A stretch of 64,000 bases of DNA from Drosophila persimilis (taxonomy: Eukaryota > Arthropoda > Insecta > Diptera > Drosophilidae): assembly GCF_003286085.1 (NCBI RefSeq), contig NW_020825298.1:13392001-13456000 (forward strand), in the 5' to 3' direction. Below, piece by piece: positions 35,625 to 47,075 of the stretch; positions within the stretch are counted from its first letter, which is position 1, and every line of letters starts with the position of its first letter. A program made the translations under genes and the position numbers. A model generated the notes under the pieces. The model did not search any database. It saw nothing but the letters and a program-made list of their open reading frames with translations, and had not been told where the DNA came from.

Positions 35625-36920
35625 TTATTTATTTATGTTTAAGGAATCTTCCCAAATATCTTTACAACAATTAATAACAGTTTCTGGGGAAGATAATTTA
35701 TGTTTCATAAAAAAGCCTTGAATCTGAGCTGGACTTACAGGGCGACCAAACGATTTTACACGCTGTGCAAATTCTACAGAATTTACCCCAGCATCAGTGT
35801 CAGTATTATTAAAAAAGTTTTTGAACATTTCTTCCAATTGATATTCAGTACAATAGCCTATATATTCCTTTAAATCTATTCTGCCAGGACGTATTAACGC
35901 GGGATCCAGGCGATCTAAGTAATTGGTTGTCATAAATACAATTCTAGCTTCTGTAGAACCAACCCCATCCAAACAGTTTAACAATCCACTAAATGTTATT
36001 CTGTTAATTCCTTCGTATGCAGATTTTTGTTGCAAAGTTGTCTCCCGAGAAGCGAATGCTGCGTCAATATCTTCAAGCAAAATTATGGTTTGTTCTGGTG
36101 CTACATTCAAAAGATGATTAAGTCGATCATCGGTAAGGCCTCTTTCAGATAAATTCAACAAACAAACGCTATATTCCAATTCTCCTGCCAAAGCAGTTAT
36201 GAAACTCGATTTTCCACAACCAGGGGGTCCATAAAGTAAATATCCTCGCCGGTAGGGAATCCCACGTTGAGTATACCACACAGAACTTTGAATAAAGTCA
36301 TTGCAATCAGCAATAATTTTTTTAGAAACTCCACTATCTAATACTACTGAGCCAATAGGACGACGGCGTCGAGGATGACCAAAAGGCCTCCATTCTGCGC
36401 CCATAGCGGTATACAAAAGCGTTTTACCAACGGTTTCTTCTAAAGCCAAATAACGAGCTTCATCTAAGATATCAGAATAAATCTGTTTATTGTTTCCAAA
36501 TGCTGTTAGCGTCACCGATTCCCAAGGCACTCCCATGTGCAAGTCTAATGTTTGCTGTTCTCTAGTCCGCTCCACTTGAATCCAATTTCCTTTATATTTA
36601 AATATGTGCTTTCCAATGCTTGGTATAAAATCATAGCTGGTTTTAATTTGGCCATTGTCGTTTTGAAGAAAGTTGGTTTCTACACTTAAATGTTGAGTTT
36701 TACGGGCTCCTTTAATTGTTATCCATTTTAATAGCCACTGATATGATTTATCTCTGCATGGAACTTCTAAAGTTATCATTAAATGGCGTCGAAAGAGTAT
36801 TATTCCACCTTGAAGGCCTTTTCGTAATATTGCAGCACCAGCGCCGATTCCAAACAAACCGAAGCCAGCACCAAAATAAGGATTTGTTGATAAACTTGAC
36901 AAAAGTTCGGTAAAGGCCAT
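35625..36920 (-). CDS. Bcs1: Mitochondrial AAA ATPase Bcs1 (complex III assembly)
   Basis: Bcs1 is an inner-membrane AAA protein that inserts the Rieske iron-sulfur protein into respiratory complex III. The single coding exon gives 431 residues, close to human BCS1L (419). Near the N-terminus is a Gly-rich transmembrane segment (residues about 15-37, [20 protein letters not shown]), followed by the Bcs1-specific domain. The AAA domain has Walker [10 protein letters not shown] (about residue 230), Walker [12 protein letters not shown] (about 280), sensor [20 protein letters not shown] (about 328) and the arginine-finger region. The ATG is preceded on the minus strand by TTTTTTAG, so a 5' untranslated intron probably ends 5 bases before the start. 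The gene is convergent with Prosalpha6, whose stop is 828 bases away. Confidence 0.95.
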   Translation of the reverse strand: MAFTELLSSLSTNPYFGAGFGLFGIGAGAAILRKGLQGGIILFRRHLMITLEVPCRDKSYQWLLKWITIKGARKTQHLSVETNFLQNDNGQIKTSYDFIPSIGKHIFKYKGNWIQVERTREQQTLDLHMGVPWESVTLTAFGNNKQIYSDILDEARYLALEETVGKTLLYTAMGAEWRPFGHPRRRRPIGSVVLDSGVSKKIIADCNDFIQSSVWYTQRGIPYRRGYLLYGPPGCGKSSFITALAGELEYSVCLLNLSERGLTDDRLNHLLNVAPEQTIILLEDIDAAFASRETTLQQKSAYEGINRITFSGLLNCLDGVGSTEARIVFMTTNYLDRLDPALIRPGRIDLKEYIGYCTEYQLEEMFKNFFNNTDTDAGVNSVEFAQRVKSFGRPVSPAQIQGFFMKHKLSSPETVINCCKDIWEDSLNINK

Positions 36921-36925
36921 ATCAC

Positions 36926-37270
36926 CTAAAAAACAAGTTTAAAATAATTAAATTTGATGTAAAAAAGTAATAAACATTTAATACTAGTTAATTGTTTTTT
37001 ACAGATGAAGTACGCCGAGAATATGGATTTAATGGCGGATCTACTGGAGCAACACCAACATATGGAACATTGACCGTGGAATGAATTATGAATGAAATAT
37101 GGGAAATAGAAGAGAAGAAAGAACAGACGAATGAATTGAAAATTTAACGAAAATGTGCGTGTGAGCATGTCGCAATGGCGCAAATCTCAATCACAAGGGG
37201 TAAGAAATTAATGAATTCAACAACGACATTTGGAACGGAGACATAATCGTACATAATCGACACTCTCAGA
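36926..37270. other. Upstream region of Bcs1
   Basis: This stretch must contain the Bcs1 promoter and 5' exon on the minus strand. On the plus strand a TTTTTTACAG is followed by open frames in two phases to about 37085, but both are short and overlap the Bcs1 5' region. Confidence 0.35.
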
Positions 37271-37274
37271 GAAA

Positions 37275-37900
37275 ATGATAGACAACGCACACAAGTACAA
37301 CGACTATTTACATCGACTCATCGCGCATCAGAAAAGTCCTGGAGTCCATTCGTACATTCAATTTAAGACCCAAATTCGAAAGAGACTTGATAATTACAAG
37401 CTTATCGTTTCTAAGATGTGTAGACTTTTTATGGGTTATTCGATGGTACCATGGAGGAACAAAGTTACTTATCCCATTAGCATGTATAATTTTAACACTG
37501 TAACTTATGGTCTTTCGAGCGCTCCTTATTCAGCTATAAGAAGCCTACAAGCTTACAGTTGGCCAAGTGGAATTTCAATCACGAAAAAAGGACAGGAGGG
37601 ATCCAGGAAGTTCCAATTAAGGTTGCCGTTCAGAAATATCAAAGGCTTTCGGTATTGCGTGGAAATCTCGGATAGACACCTTCTGTTTTCGATATCATCC
37701 ACCCATAATTTAAAACTTGGGATAAAATGAAGCATTAGTTTGCCTGTATTTTGCTGAACAGATTCCAGTGCTGTTCTGCAGTTGATGGGAATGCATTCCT
37801 CCACACTAAACTGTTTCGTGGGAAACCGCATTGCGGAATGGCAGTCATTCAGCATTTACCAAACCAAGTCCAATCGCAAGCTCAAATTGCTGAGAATACA
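37275..37900 (+). mobile_element. BEL/Pao-like LTR retrotransposon fragment
   Basis: The plus strand at about 37485-37550 reads YNFNTVTYGLSSAPYSAIRS, matching the BEL/Pao reverse transcriptase motif (VTYGxxSAPxxAxRxL) that lies upstream of its catalytic site. The frame before it (HKYNDYLHRLIAHQKSPGVH) is not recognised. On the other strand at 37855-37553 there is a 100-codon frame that could come from the same type of element in reverse. No LTRs are visible. Confidence 0.45.
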
Positions 37901-39044
37901 AAGAGAGATACCGACAGGAAATCTCAGTAAACTCCAAAGTTTGCTGTGCCAACACCGGTACGGCACAAACATATACACAACCAGAGTACTCGGTAGTAGC
38001 ACGTGTGCTGTGACAAAACTCAGAATAGTTTCCAAATATAAATAGATATTTAACAAAATTGCATCTTTTCTTTTCCGAAATAATTTTCTATCCATGTATT
38101 GAAAATGGGATTTATTTGTTGACAACCGGCCGGCGTATATGTACACATGTATGTACAATAAAATAAAATGGTTTTTTTGTACACATCGAATTATGTATGT
38201 AATTATGTAATTACTCTGTTTTAATTTTAGAGTCAAATTTCAATTTTTTTTATTTAATTATCAAAGTAATGATGGTAGCGCATACATTTTCTGGTAGTTA
38301 TGGAATTAACACTAAAACAATAATATAAGATCTAATTCAAATTATTATTATACCAATTCAGAGAAAATCGAGCAACTATCACTGCTATCGATATTGCTTG
38401 TATATATCGAAATTGCTAATAAAAATTGGGAACGATGGTATGTGCTAGCGATATTTTCACAATTTCAACCGATGTCTTCAGCGATTGTTGGCAGCTGGCA
38501 CTTGGCAGTCAGTCAAAAAAAACTAATAAGCTTAGACGTTATATGTATCCTAGAGACACTCTTGAACCTTAAAAATTTACCAAATATCTAACAATGGATA
38601 CTTAAAAACATTTTACCCTATTCCCACAGGTTAACATCAGCCATGCATTTCTGTGATGGCGACCGGAAGGTTTTGCCATGCCAAAAATGTCTCAGTTAGT
38701 CCACCATCCAGTTGGGATGTTCCTAATCCGTCCGTTTCTTGTTTCCAGAAAGTAATGAGAGGTAAAAACAAATAATTCGCTCCTTGCCATATTTTGTGCC
38801 AGACAGCCGAGATTTTGGCATAAATTCGAAATTTTTATAGAAATCTTTTCATGGTGCCTTGGGTACCTACCTTGGGTAGAAAAAATTCATAAATTCATAT
38901 TTCTGATTTTAATGCAGAACTACAATTTTTGCAGTCCATCAAAGTCATGAATGTTATTAATCCCCGAAATATGTAGAATGTCTAAATAAAAAATATGTTG
39001 TTGATGTTTGTTGGTTTTTTGTCTTTTTTGGAAATGTAAATAAC
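37901..39044. other. Intergenic stretch with a DRE-like site
   Basis: No gene is supported. The palindrome TATCGATA at 38396-38403 is a perfect DREF-binding site (DRE), and further CGATA words follow within 70 bases. No transcript start or coding exon is evident next to it, so its role is unknown. The strand and target are undefined. Confidence 0.35.
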
Positions 39045-42000
39045 ACAGATACATTGAAGAGTGGACTTAGCCAGTCCATTCCGGAGCTTCACATGTATCT
39101 TGCATCCGTGTTAAATACAATTTTGTTGTTAACAGATCCCAAATCCGTTAATGCGTAATTTAAAATTTAAAGTTAAATTTTTAAAAATTAATTTACTTTA
39201 AATTAATTTATTTATATTTTCAAAACTTTAAATTTAATTAAAGGATTATACCTTAATACCATTAATATTGTTTGATCTGATTCATTGATCTCAACATAAC
39301 TAGCGGACAATAGAAAATTGTTGACCTCTTTTGAAAACAACATATACATAAATTATTTCGATGATCAACATTAGGATAGACATAATAATTCCACCTACAA
39401 GAAAGAAGTCTAAGAAAAGCTCACTTAAAGCTTTATTTAAATTTGACTTACAAATCAGCACAAAGAAAGCCGCTAAAGCTCCTGATAAGGTGACTGGATA
39501 TACGGTGTATAATGATTGACAGGTAGGCTTTCTAATTTGACGTTGCCGAAGGAGTCGTTCCACGAAACCTCTTTCCCTTGCCGAACACATGCTAAAATAA
39601 TGACTGCGTAAAAAAAATGTAAATATCGGGAATGAAAGGTACTTACGCAACTTTAAACAGTTCTGTATATTGGCTGTTTTTTGGCAAAATCCAATTCAGC
39701 AATTCTACTTCCATTAGGCCGGATACCTCGCGCAGATCGCAAATTTCACTGGCATCAAATAATTCGGCAATCAAAGGATAGGCGGCAACTACTTCACAGT
39801 GAAATGCAAAACCACCGGATTTGATATATGGTACAGCTTCTTCGATATGTGCAAAAACTGGTATTTTACCCAAAGGTCTCGATGAGGACAATTTGGTTTT
39901 TATTAGTCTGGCTACGGCTGGGCTTTTACTTTCCTTTTAAAATATAATAATATAATTAAAATAATAGTTTGTTCAATGAAAAGCTAGCTATAAGTTAACT
40001 TACTCGAAATAGTACTTTATAGTAACCAATATCTTCAAAAGATATTGTGAGTGGACTAGAAGTTATTTCATCAACAGTAGCTGGACCTTTATCAGAAGAG
40101 CTTAACAATCCACCAACCACAGAAGAAGTATAGTAATTATATATTACAAGTGAAAATAAAAATATGGTTATTACGACAAAACGCGATGAGTGATCTTTTG
40201 GAATCGGATCCAAACCCTGTTGGCATAAAGCTGCAAAGGATTGCAAGAAACTTTCAGCCCAACTACTTTGAATTGTTAACGCGTAACATTTCTGTGATTC
40301 AGTGTTATTGATTTGGTCATTTGGATCATTTGTAGGACTCAATCTGCTGTTAATAATTTCAAAAAGCACCCAAATTACGCTAAACACTATTAGCGAAACA
40401 AGAATTAAAAACCAAACCGCTTTGCTAAACGGAGCCAAGAAATTACCACTTTTTCCATGAGTATCTAAATCTGGAGTAAACCTATAAATAAATGCAGCCT
40501 CAAATTTCCAGCTCTGATGTATTGTATCAAACTCCGCAAAACGGTTAAGTCGATTGAACGCTCCTGATGCTGCAATGTCTGCCTCGTCTCGTTTAACAAC
40601 TCCTAAAAGTCCAAGACGAAATGTGGTGTTACCTAGTCGACCAGCCCATCCTCTTGAGTTACGGAAATTAACAGAAAAATTAAAACGATCCCGTAAAAGT
40701 CCTACAAGTTCATAGTGATATTTTATAAAGGCTGCCACTCCGGAATCTTTTGTAGACCTCGAAAGTATAGCCTCGATTTGTTCATTTGTAGTTATATCCT
40801 CTTGGTCAATCTACGATAAAAAAAAAGGATATGGACAGTCGATTAAATTCCGAACGCAAATAGTCAAAAGTCCTAACTATAAATCCAAATGATAAAAATT
40901 TGCAGTGCTTTTGAATTTTTGAAAAAGACTTTTGGAGTATATTATAAATTCTAAGTAAGAGGGTAGTGTAGACACAGTAGTGTTTTTTTCTATTACTACA
41001 TTTACATACTTACTACGCTTGCTCCTCGTAGTGTAATCCCATTAAATTGCCCACGGTATTCAGTGCTTTGTAGCTTAAATATGTCTCGAGCTATGTTTAG
41101 GTAACTACTGCCTTCATAATTAGTTACTGTTGCTATTAGTTGTAATTGTAAAGGCGATTGAAGGTGACGTCCCTTTGAATGAATATCCCAGAGACAGTAG
41201 TCGTTACTTGTTTTATTAACGTAGGTTATCTGAGCGTTTGGGCCAATATAATCCAGTTCCAGTGGAAGTAAATATTTTACTTCTACGCCAACACCCCAAA
41301 AAACCCACTGATAGGTTTTGTTAAAGTACTTATTTGCAGAAGCATCAGCCAGTAGACCAGCTGCACCATTACATCTGGTATTTACTATAACAGAAGTTCG
41401 ACCATGGCTATTTCGTCCCAGTATAAAGGGCAGAGAGTACATTTGTTTCATATGTACATAATTCACAAACTGGTCATTTTTCATAAACGCAGAAGCAACG
41501 AGCTGCAAATCTGGTACCATTTTGAAATTTAGAAATATATAATTCATTTTTTATAAACTCTTTGTATTAGATATGAAAATGGAAAAATTCTAATTTTTTC
41601 GGAATTTCTTCTACAAATTCAGTTAACAAGGAATGTCAAACTATTTCGTTGGTGATTCGGAAATTGAACTAGGCGAGCGTTGTGCAATTTTTCTTCAAAA
41701 CCGCTTTGGATACAATGCATTCTGACGACCACAAAATCATTATCAGAGCGGACAGAAGACCCGCTAGAGGCCATGCAAGACAAGACTCAGATTAAGTTTT
41801 CATGACTTCCCTGTATTTTACAAATTCTGGGGCTTTGACAAAATGTGAACCGTATTAATTGTGATATCAGAAACTATAAAACTATGTGAAACATTGTAGG
41901 AAATGAGTTCTTTTGGTTTTTTTTTTAGAGGTAATAATTTTTTACATAATTTGAGTATTTTTAAAAATATATATTTTAAATTAGAGTTCCTTATTTAATT

Positions 42001-42990
42001 TAGATAGTCATTAAAATTAAATTTGTATAATATTTACCTTTGTCTGAACAGGAAAAAATAATTGCTTCATTAGTCCCAACCAAGTTCACAATAAACTTGG
42101 TTAAAACCGATATGTCCATATGCGCCGCTGCTCCACGTGCAGCGATTAATAAAATCAAAGCGATGGAGGCCCTCATTTTTTATTCTTAGCAACTGGTAAA
42201 GATCCAGTGCTTTTATATGGCTTTCACAGCCAATAGATTGACAGGATAAATGCAGGTGGGAAAAATTATAAATAATAGGTACAGTTTTACAATGAAGGCA
42301 CTATATAACAAAGTCTGGATTTTTTTTTTTATACAGAATCAAGCATACTATACTTTTCATAATTATAATTCAATTAATTATAATTAATTGTTATTTTATT
42401 ATTCTCTTTTAATTGATCACTTTTAATTAAAGACTAATAATAACACTATGCAACAAAAATTTTTTTTTTGTGACGAAACAGAAATTTTTTGATTGCTTCT
42501 AAAGGTTTCAGGTTTCAGCACGGAGTAACAGTATTAGCTGGTGGAGTGGACTAATATGACATTTAGCATATCGATTGGCCAAAATTCTATGGGCTCTATG
42601 GGCTCCCATTAATGAAGATGGGAGCAAAAATGAATTAGTGACAGGATTAGGCTGGTGCAAATTTTTTAAATGGTCCGCAAAACGTGACGTTACTACTGGA
42701 CCAAATACCATTTGGACTCCTTAACGGCATGGCATGACTGTTTGTATTGGAGCACTTAGGTTTCGATGGGCCTTCCACAATGAATGCTTGGTGCTGGTTG
42801 GTAATAGTTTTTCTATGTAGCGACTTTGGGCGTTTTTTCTTCATTATTTAGAGCCTTGGTGAATTTGCGTGTAGCAAATTTTAGCCGTTGTTTTGACGAT
42901 AGCGATCTGTGCGACTGTCATTGCCGTCGCAAACGAGTTGTTCGATTGTTGAATTGTTGCTGCTGTAATGAGTACAGATTCCAGTGCATC
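39045..42990. repeat. Tandem duplication unit 1 (Ir31a copy A)
   Basis: The unit matches 43338-47075 almost base for base over the receptor gene, including introns and more than 500 bases upstream. The gene ends are 4258 bases apart. Near its right end it has about 200 bases (roughly 42722-42919) that the second unit lacks. The left edge is where GTAAATAACACAG begins in both units; the right edge is near AGATTCCAGTGCAT. Confidence 0.85.
39300..42176 (-). CDS. Ir31a: Ionotropic receptor, Ir31a-like, copy A
   Basis: Ionotropic receptors are glutamate-receptor relatives that act as ligand-gated channels in chemosensory neurons, with a co-receptor. Exons in transcript order are 42176-42038, 41510-41014, 40810-40004, 39933-39647 and 39591-39300, summing to 2022 bases and 673 residues with all phases closed. 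The start MRASIALILLIAARGAAA is a signal peptide. S1 is LGNTTFRLGLLGVVKRDEAD. The first membrane segment is AVWFLILVSLIVFSVIWVLF, a pore loop follows (SFLQSFAALCQQGLDP), and the second is VVITIFLFSLVIYNYYTSSV. S2 follows, and the last membrane segment is FFLVGGIIMSILMLIIEIIY. The SYTANLAAF gate of true glutamate receptors is replaced, as in other IRs. The acceptor of exon 2 (GGTACCAG) is weak, and an extra exon in the 527-base first intron is possible. The Ir31a label is inferred from the neighbourhood and remembered length. Confidence 0.85.
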
Positions 42991-43112
42991 AGCAGGTCAA
43001 AAAATATTGATCGCCGAGATTTAAATCGAAAAAAGCTTGCCAAAATTCGGTGAAATATAAACAAATTTAAGGAGACGCATTTTTAATGGTTAAGTAAGCA
43101 ATGGAAACTAGT

Positions 43113-43332
43113 ATATAAAGACAGCTGTGAATTCTGTGAAACGGATCTACAGTTCAATATATTCGAAGTGCAACAAGTTCTTGTTATAAAAATAATATTC
43201 ATAAGGTCTTAGTAGTGTCCGACCCGGCTTCTGCTCGGCAGAAAACCTTCGATGGATTTGGAGCAGTACTGGTGACAGAGACTACACAGCTTTTTGAGGT
43301 TGTCCGTTTGTTCCTTAATCCAGCCGCCTCTC
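43113..43332 (+). promoter_or_regulatory. TATA box and exon-like segment between the receptor copies
   Basis: TATATAAAG at 43113 is followed about 30 bases later by an initiator-like CAGTTCAAT. From 43218 to 43332 an open frame reads SDPASARQKTFDGFGAVLVT and on to AASQK, where a GTAAAT donor-like site stands. There is no ATG in frame; a TAG lies just upstream. This segment belongs to neither duplicated unit. It could be the remains of a small gene cut by the duplication or chance. Confidence 0.3.
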
Positions 43333-43337
43333 AAAAG

Positions 43338-46300
43338 GTAAATAACACAGTTTCATTAAAGTGTAGACTTAGCTTAGTCCATTCCGGAGCTGCACATAAA
43401 AATGGGGGTCTGTATCTTGTATCTTGTGCGTAGTTTTAAATTTAAAATTTAATTTTCTCTAATTTAATTTATTTATATTTTTAAAACTTTAAATGTAATT
43501 AAAGGATTACACATTAATACCATTAATATTGTTTGCTTTTAATTGATCTCAACATAACTAGCGGACAATAGAAAATTGTTGACCTCTTTTGAAAACAACA
43601 TATACATAAATTATTTCGATGCTCAACATTAGGATAGACATAATAATTCCACCTACAAGAAAGAAGTCTAAGAAAAGCTCACTTACAGCTTTATTTAAAT
43701 GTGACTTACAAATCAGCACAAAGAAAGCCGCTAAAGCTCCTGATAAGGTGACTGGATATACGGTGTATAATGATTGACAGGTAGGCTTTCTAATTTGACG
43801 TTGCCGAAGGAGTCGTTCCACGAAACCTCTTTCCCTTGCCGAACACATGCTAAAATAATGACTGCGTAAAAAAAATGTAAATATCGGGAATGAAAGGTAC
43901 TTACGCAACTTTAAACAGTTCTGTATATTGGCTGTTTTTTGGCAAAATCCAATTCAGCAATTCTACTTCCATTAGGCCGGATACCTCGCGCAGATCACAA
44001 ATTTCACTGACATCAAATAATTCGGCAATCAAAGGATAGGCGGCAACTACTTCACAGTGAAATGCAAAACCACCGGATTTGATATATGGTACAGCTTCTT
44101 CGATATGTGCAAAAACTGGTATTTTACCCAAAGGTCTCGATGAGGACAATTTGGTTTTTATTAGTCTGGCTACGGCTGGGCTTTTACTTTCCTTTTAAAA
44201 TATAATAACATTAAAATAATAGTTTGTTCAATGAAAAGCTAGCTATAAGTTAACTTACTCGAAATAGTACTTTATAGTAACCAATATCTTCAAAAGATAT
44301 TGTAAGTGGACTAGATGTTATTTCATCAACAGTAGCTGGACCTTTATCAGAAGAGCTTAACAATCCACCAACCACAGAAGAAGTATAGTAGTTATATATT
44401 ACAAGTGAAAATAAAAATATGGTTATTACGACAAAACGCGATGAGTGATCTTTTGGAATCGGATCCAAACCCTGTTGGCATAAAGCTGCAAAGGATTGCA
44501 AGAAACTTTCAACCCAACTACTTTGAATTGTTAACGCGTAACATTTCTGTGATTCAGTATCAGGCATGTTATTGATTTGGTCATTTGGATCATTTGTAGG
44601 ACTCAATTTGCTGTTAATAATTTCAAAAAGCACCCAAATTACGCTAAACACTATTAGCGAAACAAGAATTAAAAACCAAACCGCTTTGCTAAACGGAGCC
44701 AAGAAATTACCACTTTTTCCATGAGTATCTAAATCTGGAGTAAACCTATAAATAAATGCAGCCTCAAATTTCCAGCTCTGATGTATTGTATCAAACTCCG
44801 CAAAACGGTTAAGTCGATTGAGCGATCCAGATGCTGCAATGTCCACCTCGTCTCGTTTAACAACTCCTAAAAGTCCAAGACGAAATGTGGTGTTACCTAG
44901 TCGACCAGCCCATCCTCTTGAGTTACGGAAATTAACAGAAAAATTAAAACGATCCCGTAAAAGTCCTACAAGTTCATAGTGATATTTTATAAAGGCTGCC
45001 ACTCCGGAATCTTTTGTAGACCTCGAAAGTATAGCCTCGATTTGTTCATTTGTAGTTATATCCTCTTGGTCAATCTACGATAAAAAAAAAGGATATGGAC
45101 AGTCGATTAAATTCCGAACGCAAATAGTCAAAAGTCCTAACTATAAATCCAAATGATAAAAATTTGCAGTGCTTTTGAATTTTTGAAAAAGACTTTTGGA
45201 GTATATTATAAATTCTAAGTAAGAGGGTAGTGTAGACACAGTAGTGTTTTTTTCTATTACTACATTTACATACTTACTACGCTTGCTCCTCGTAGTGTAA
45301 TCCCATTAAATTGCCCACGGTATTCAGTGCTTTGTAGCTTAAATATGTCTCGAGCTATGTTTAGGTAACTACTGCCTTCATAATTAGTTACTGTTGCTAT
45401 TAGTTGTAATTGTAAAGGCGATTGAAGGTGACGTCCCTTTGAATGAATATCCCAGAGACAGTAGTCGTTACTTGTTTTATTAACGTAGGTTATCTGAGCG
45501 TTTGGGCCAATATAATCCAGTTCCAGTGGAAGTAAATATTTTATTTCTACGCCAACACCCCAAAAAACCCACTGATAGGTTTTGTTAAAGTATTTATTTG
45601 CAGAAGCATCAGCCAGTAGACCAGCTGCACCATTACATCTGGTATTTACTATAACAGAAGTTCGACCATGGCTATTTCGTCCCAGTATAAAGGGCAGAGA
45701 GTACATTTGTTTCATATGTACATAATTCACAAACTGGTCATTTTTCATAAACGCAGAAGCAACGAGCTGCAAATCTGGTCCCATTTTAAAATTTAGAAAT
45801 ATATACATAATTAATTTTTTATAAACTCTTTGTATTAGATATGAAAATGGAAAAATTCTAATTTTTTCGGAATTTCTTCTAAAAATTCAGTTAAAAAGGA
45901 ATGTCAAACTATTTTGTTGGTGATTCGGAAATTGAACTAGGCGAGCGTTGTGCAATTTTTCTTCAAACCCGCTTTGGATACAATGCATTCTGACGACCAC
46001 AAAATCATTATCAGAGCGGACAGAAGACCCGCTAGAGGCCATGCAAGACAAGACTCAGATTATGTTTTCATGACTTCCCTGTATTTTAAAAATTCTGACA
46101 AAATGTGAACCGTATTAATTGTGATATCAGAAACTATAAAACTATGTCAAACATTGTCGGAAATGAGTTCTTTTGGTTTTTTTAGAGGTAATAATTTTTT
46201 ACATAATTTGAGTATTTTTAAAAATATATATTTTAAATTAGAGTTCCTTATTTAATTTAGATAGTCATTAAAATTTAATTTGTATAATATTTACCCTTGT

Positions 46301-47075
46301 CTGAACAGGAAAAAATAATTGCTTCATTAGTCCCAACCAAGTTCACAATAAACTTGGTTAAAACCGATATGTCCATATGCGCCGCTGCTCCACGTGCAGC
46401 GATTAATAAAATCAAAGCGATGGAGGCCCTCATTTTTTATTCTTAGCAACTGGTAAAGATCCAGTGCTTTTATATGGCTTTCACAGCCAATAGATTGACA
46501 AGATAAATGCAGGTGGGAAAAATTATAAATAATAGGTACAGTTTTACCATGAAGGCACTATGTAACAAAGTCTGGATTTTTTTTATACAGAATCAAGCAT
46601 ACTATACTTTTCATAATTATAATTCAATTAATTATAATTAATTGTTAATTTATTATTCTCTTTTAATTTATCACTTTTAATTAAAGACTAATAATAACAC
46701 TATGCAACAAAAATTTTTTTTTGTGACGAAACAGAAATTTTCTGGTTGCTTCTAAAGGTTTCAGGTTTCAGCACGGAGTAACAGTATTAGCTAATGGAGT
46801 GGACTAGTATGACATTTAGCATATCTATTGGCCAAAATTCTATGGGCTCCCATCAATGAAGATGGGAGCAACAATTAATTAGTGACAGGATCAGGCTGGT
46901 GCTAATTTTTTAAATGGTCTGCAAAACGTGACGTTACTACGGGACCAAATACCATTTGGACTGCTATTGCCGTCGCAATCATCCCTTTTCGAGTTGTTCG
47001 ATTTCTAGATTTTGGTTGGTTTCCACAGCTGCTGCTGTAATGAGTACAGATTCCAGTGCATTTTCAGATCAGTAT
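43338..47075. repeat. Tandem duplication unit 2 (Ir31a copy B)
   Basis: This is the second copy of the segment at 39045-42990, in the same orientation. The spacer between units is about 350 bases. Intron and upstream sequence are nearly as well conserved as exons, so the duplication is recent. The small differences include short deletions in A- and T-runs and the missing segment near the right end. Confidence 0.85.
43558..46433 (-). CDS. Ir31a: Ionotropic receptor, Ir31a-like, copy B
   Basis: This is the tandem paralogue of the gene at 39300-42176. Exons are 46433-46295, 45774-45278, 45074-44259, 44191-43905 and 43849-43558, giving 676 residues. All splice sites match copy A. I count about ten amino-acid differences. 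They include Ala to Val and Ala-Phe to Ser-Leu near S1, Arg to Lys after the first membrane segment, Asn to His before the last one and Ile to Ser within it. There is also an in-frame insertion of Met-Pro-Asp in the loop between the first membrane segment and the pore. Both copies are open and spliceable, so both may be functional. Upstream sequence is shared, so expression may start out the same. Confidence 0.85.

Noticed and set aside
35923-36117. Plus-strand frame inside Bcs1 and similar antisense frames in Nipped-B, CD98hc and the receptors
   Set aside because: They are reading-frame shadows of strongly supported genes on the other strand.
37006-37086. Short plus-strand frame MKYAENMDLMADLLEQ after a TTTTTTACAG
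   Set aside because: Two overlapping frames are open over 80 bases in the Bcs1 upstream region. There is no upstream exon in phase and no family match.
42508-43053. Frames near the right end of duplication unit 1, one Cys-rich
   Set aside because: They cross the segment missing from unit 2, are not preserved between the two copies and show no family features.
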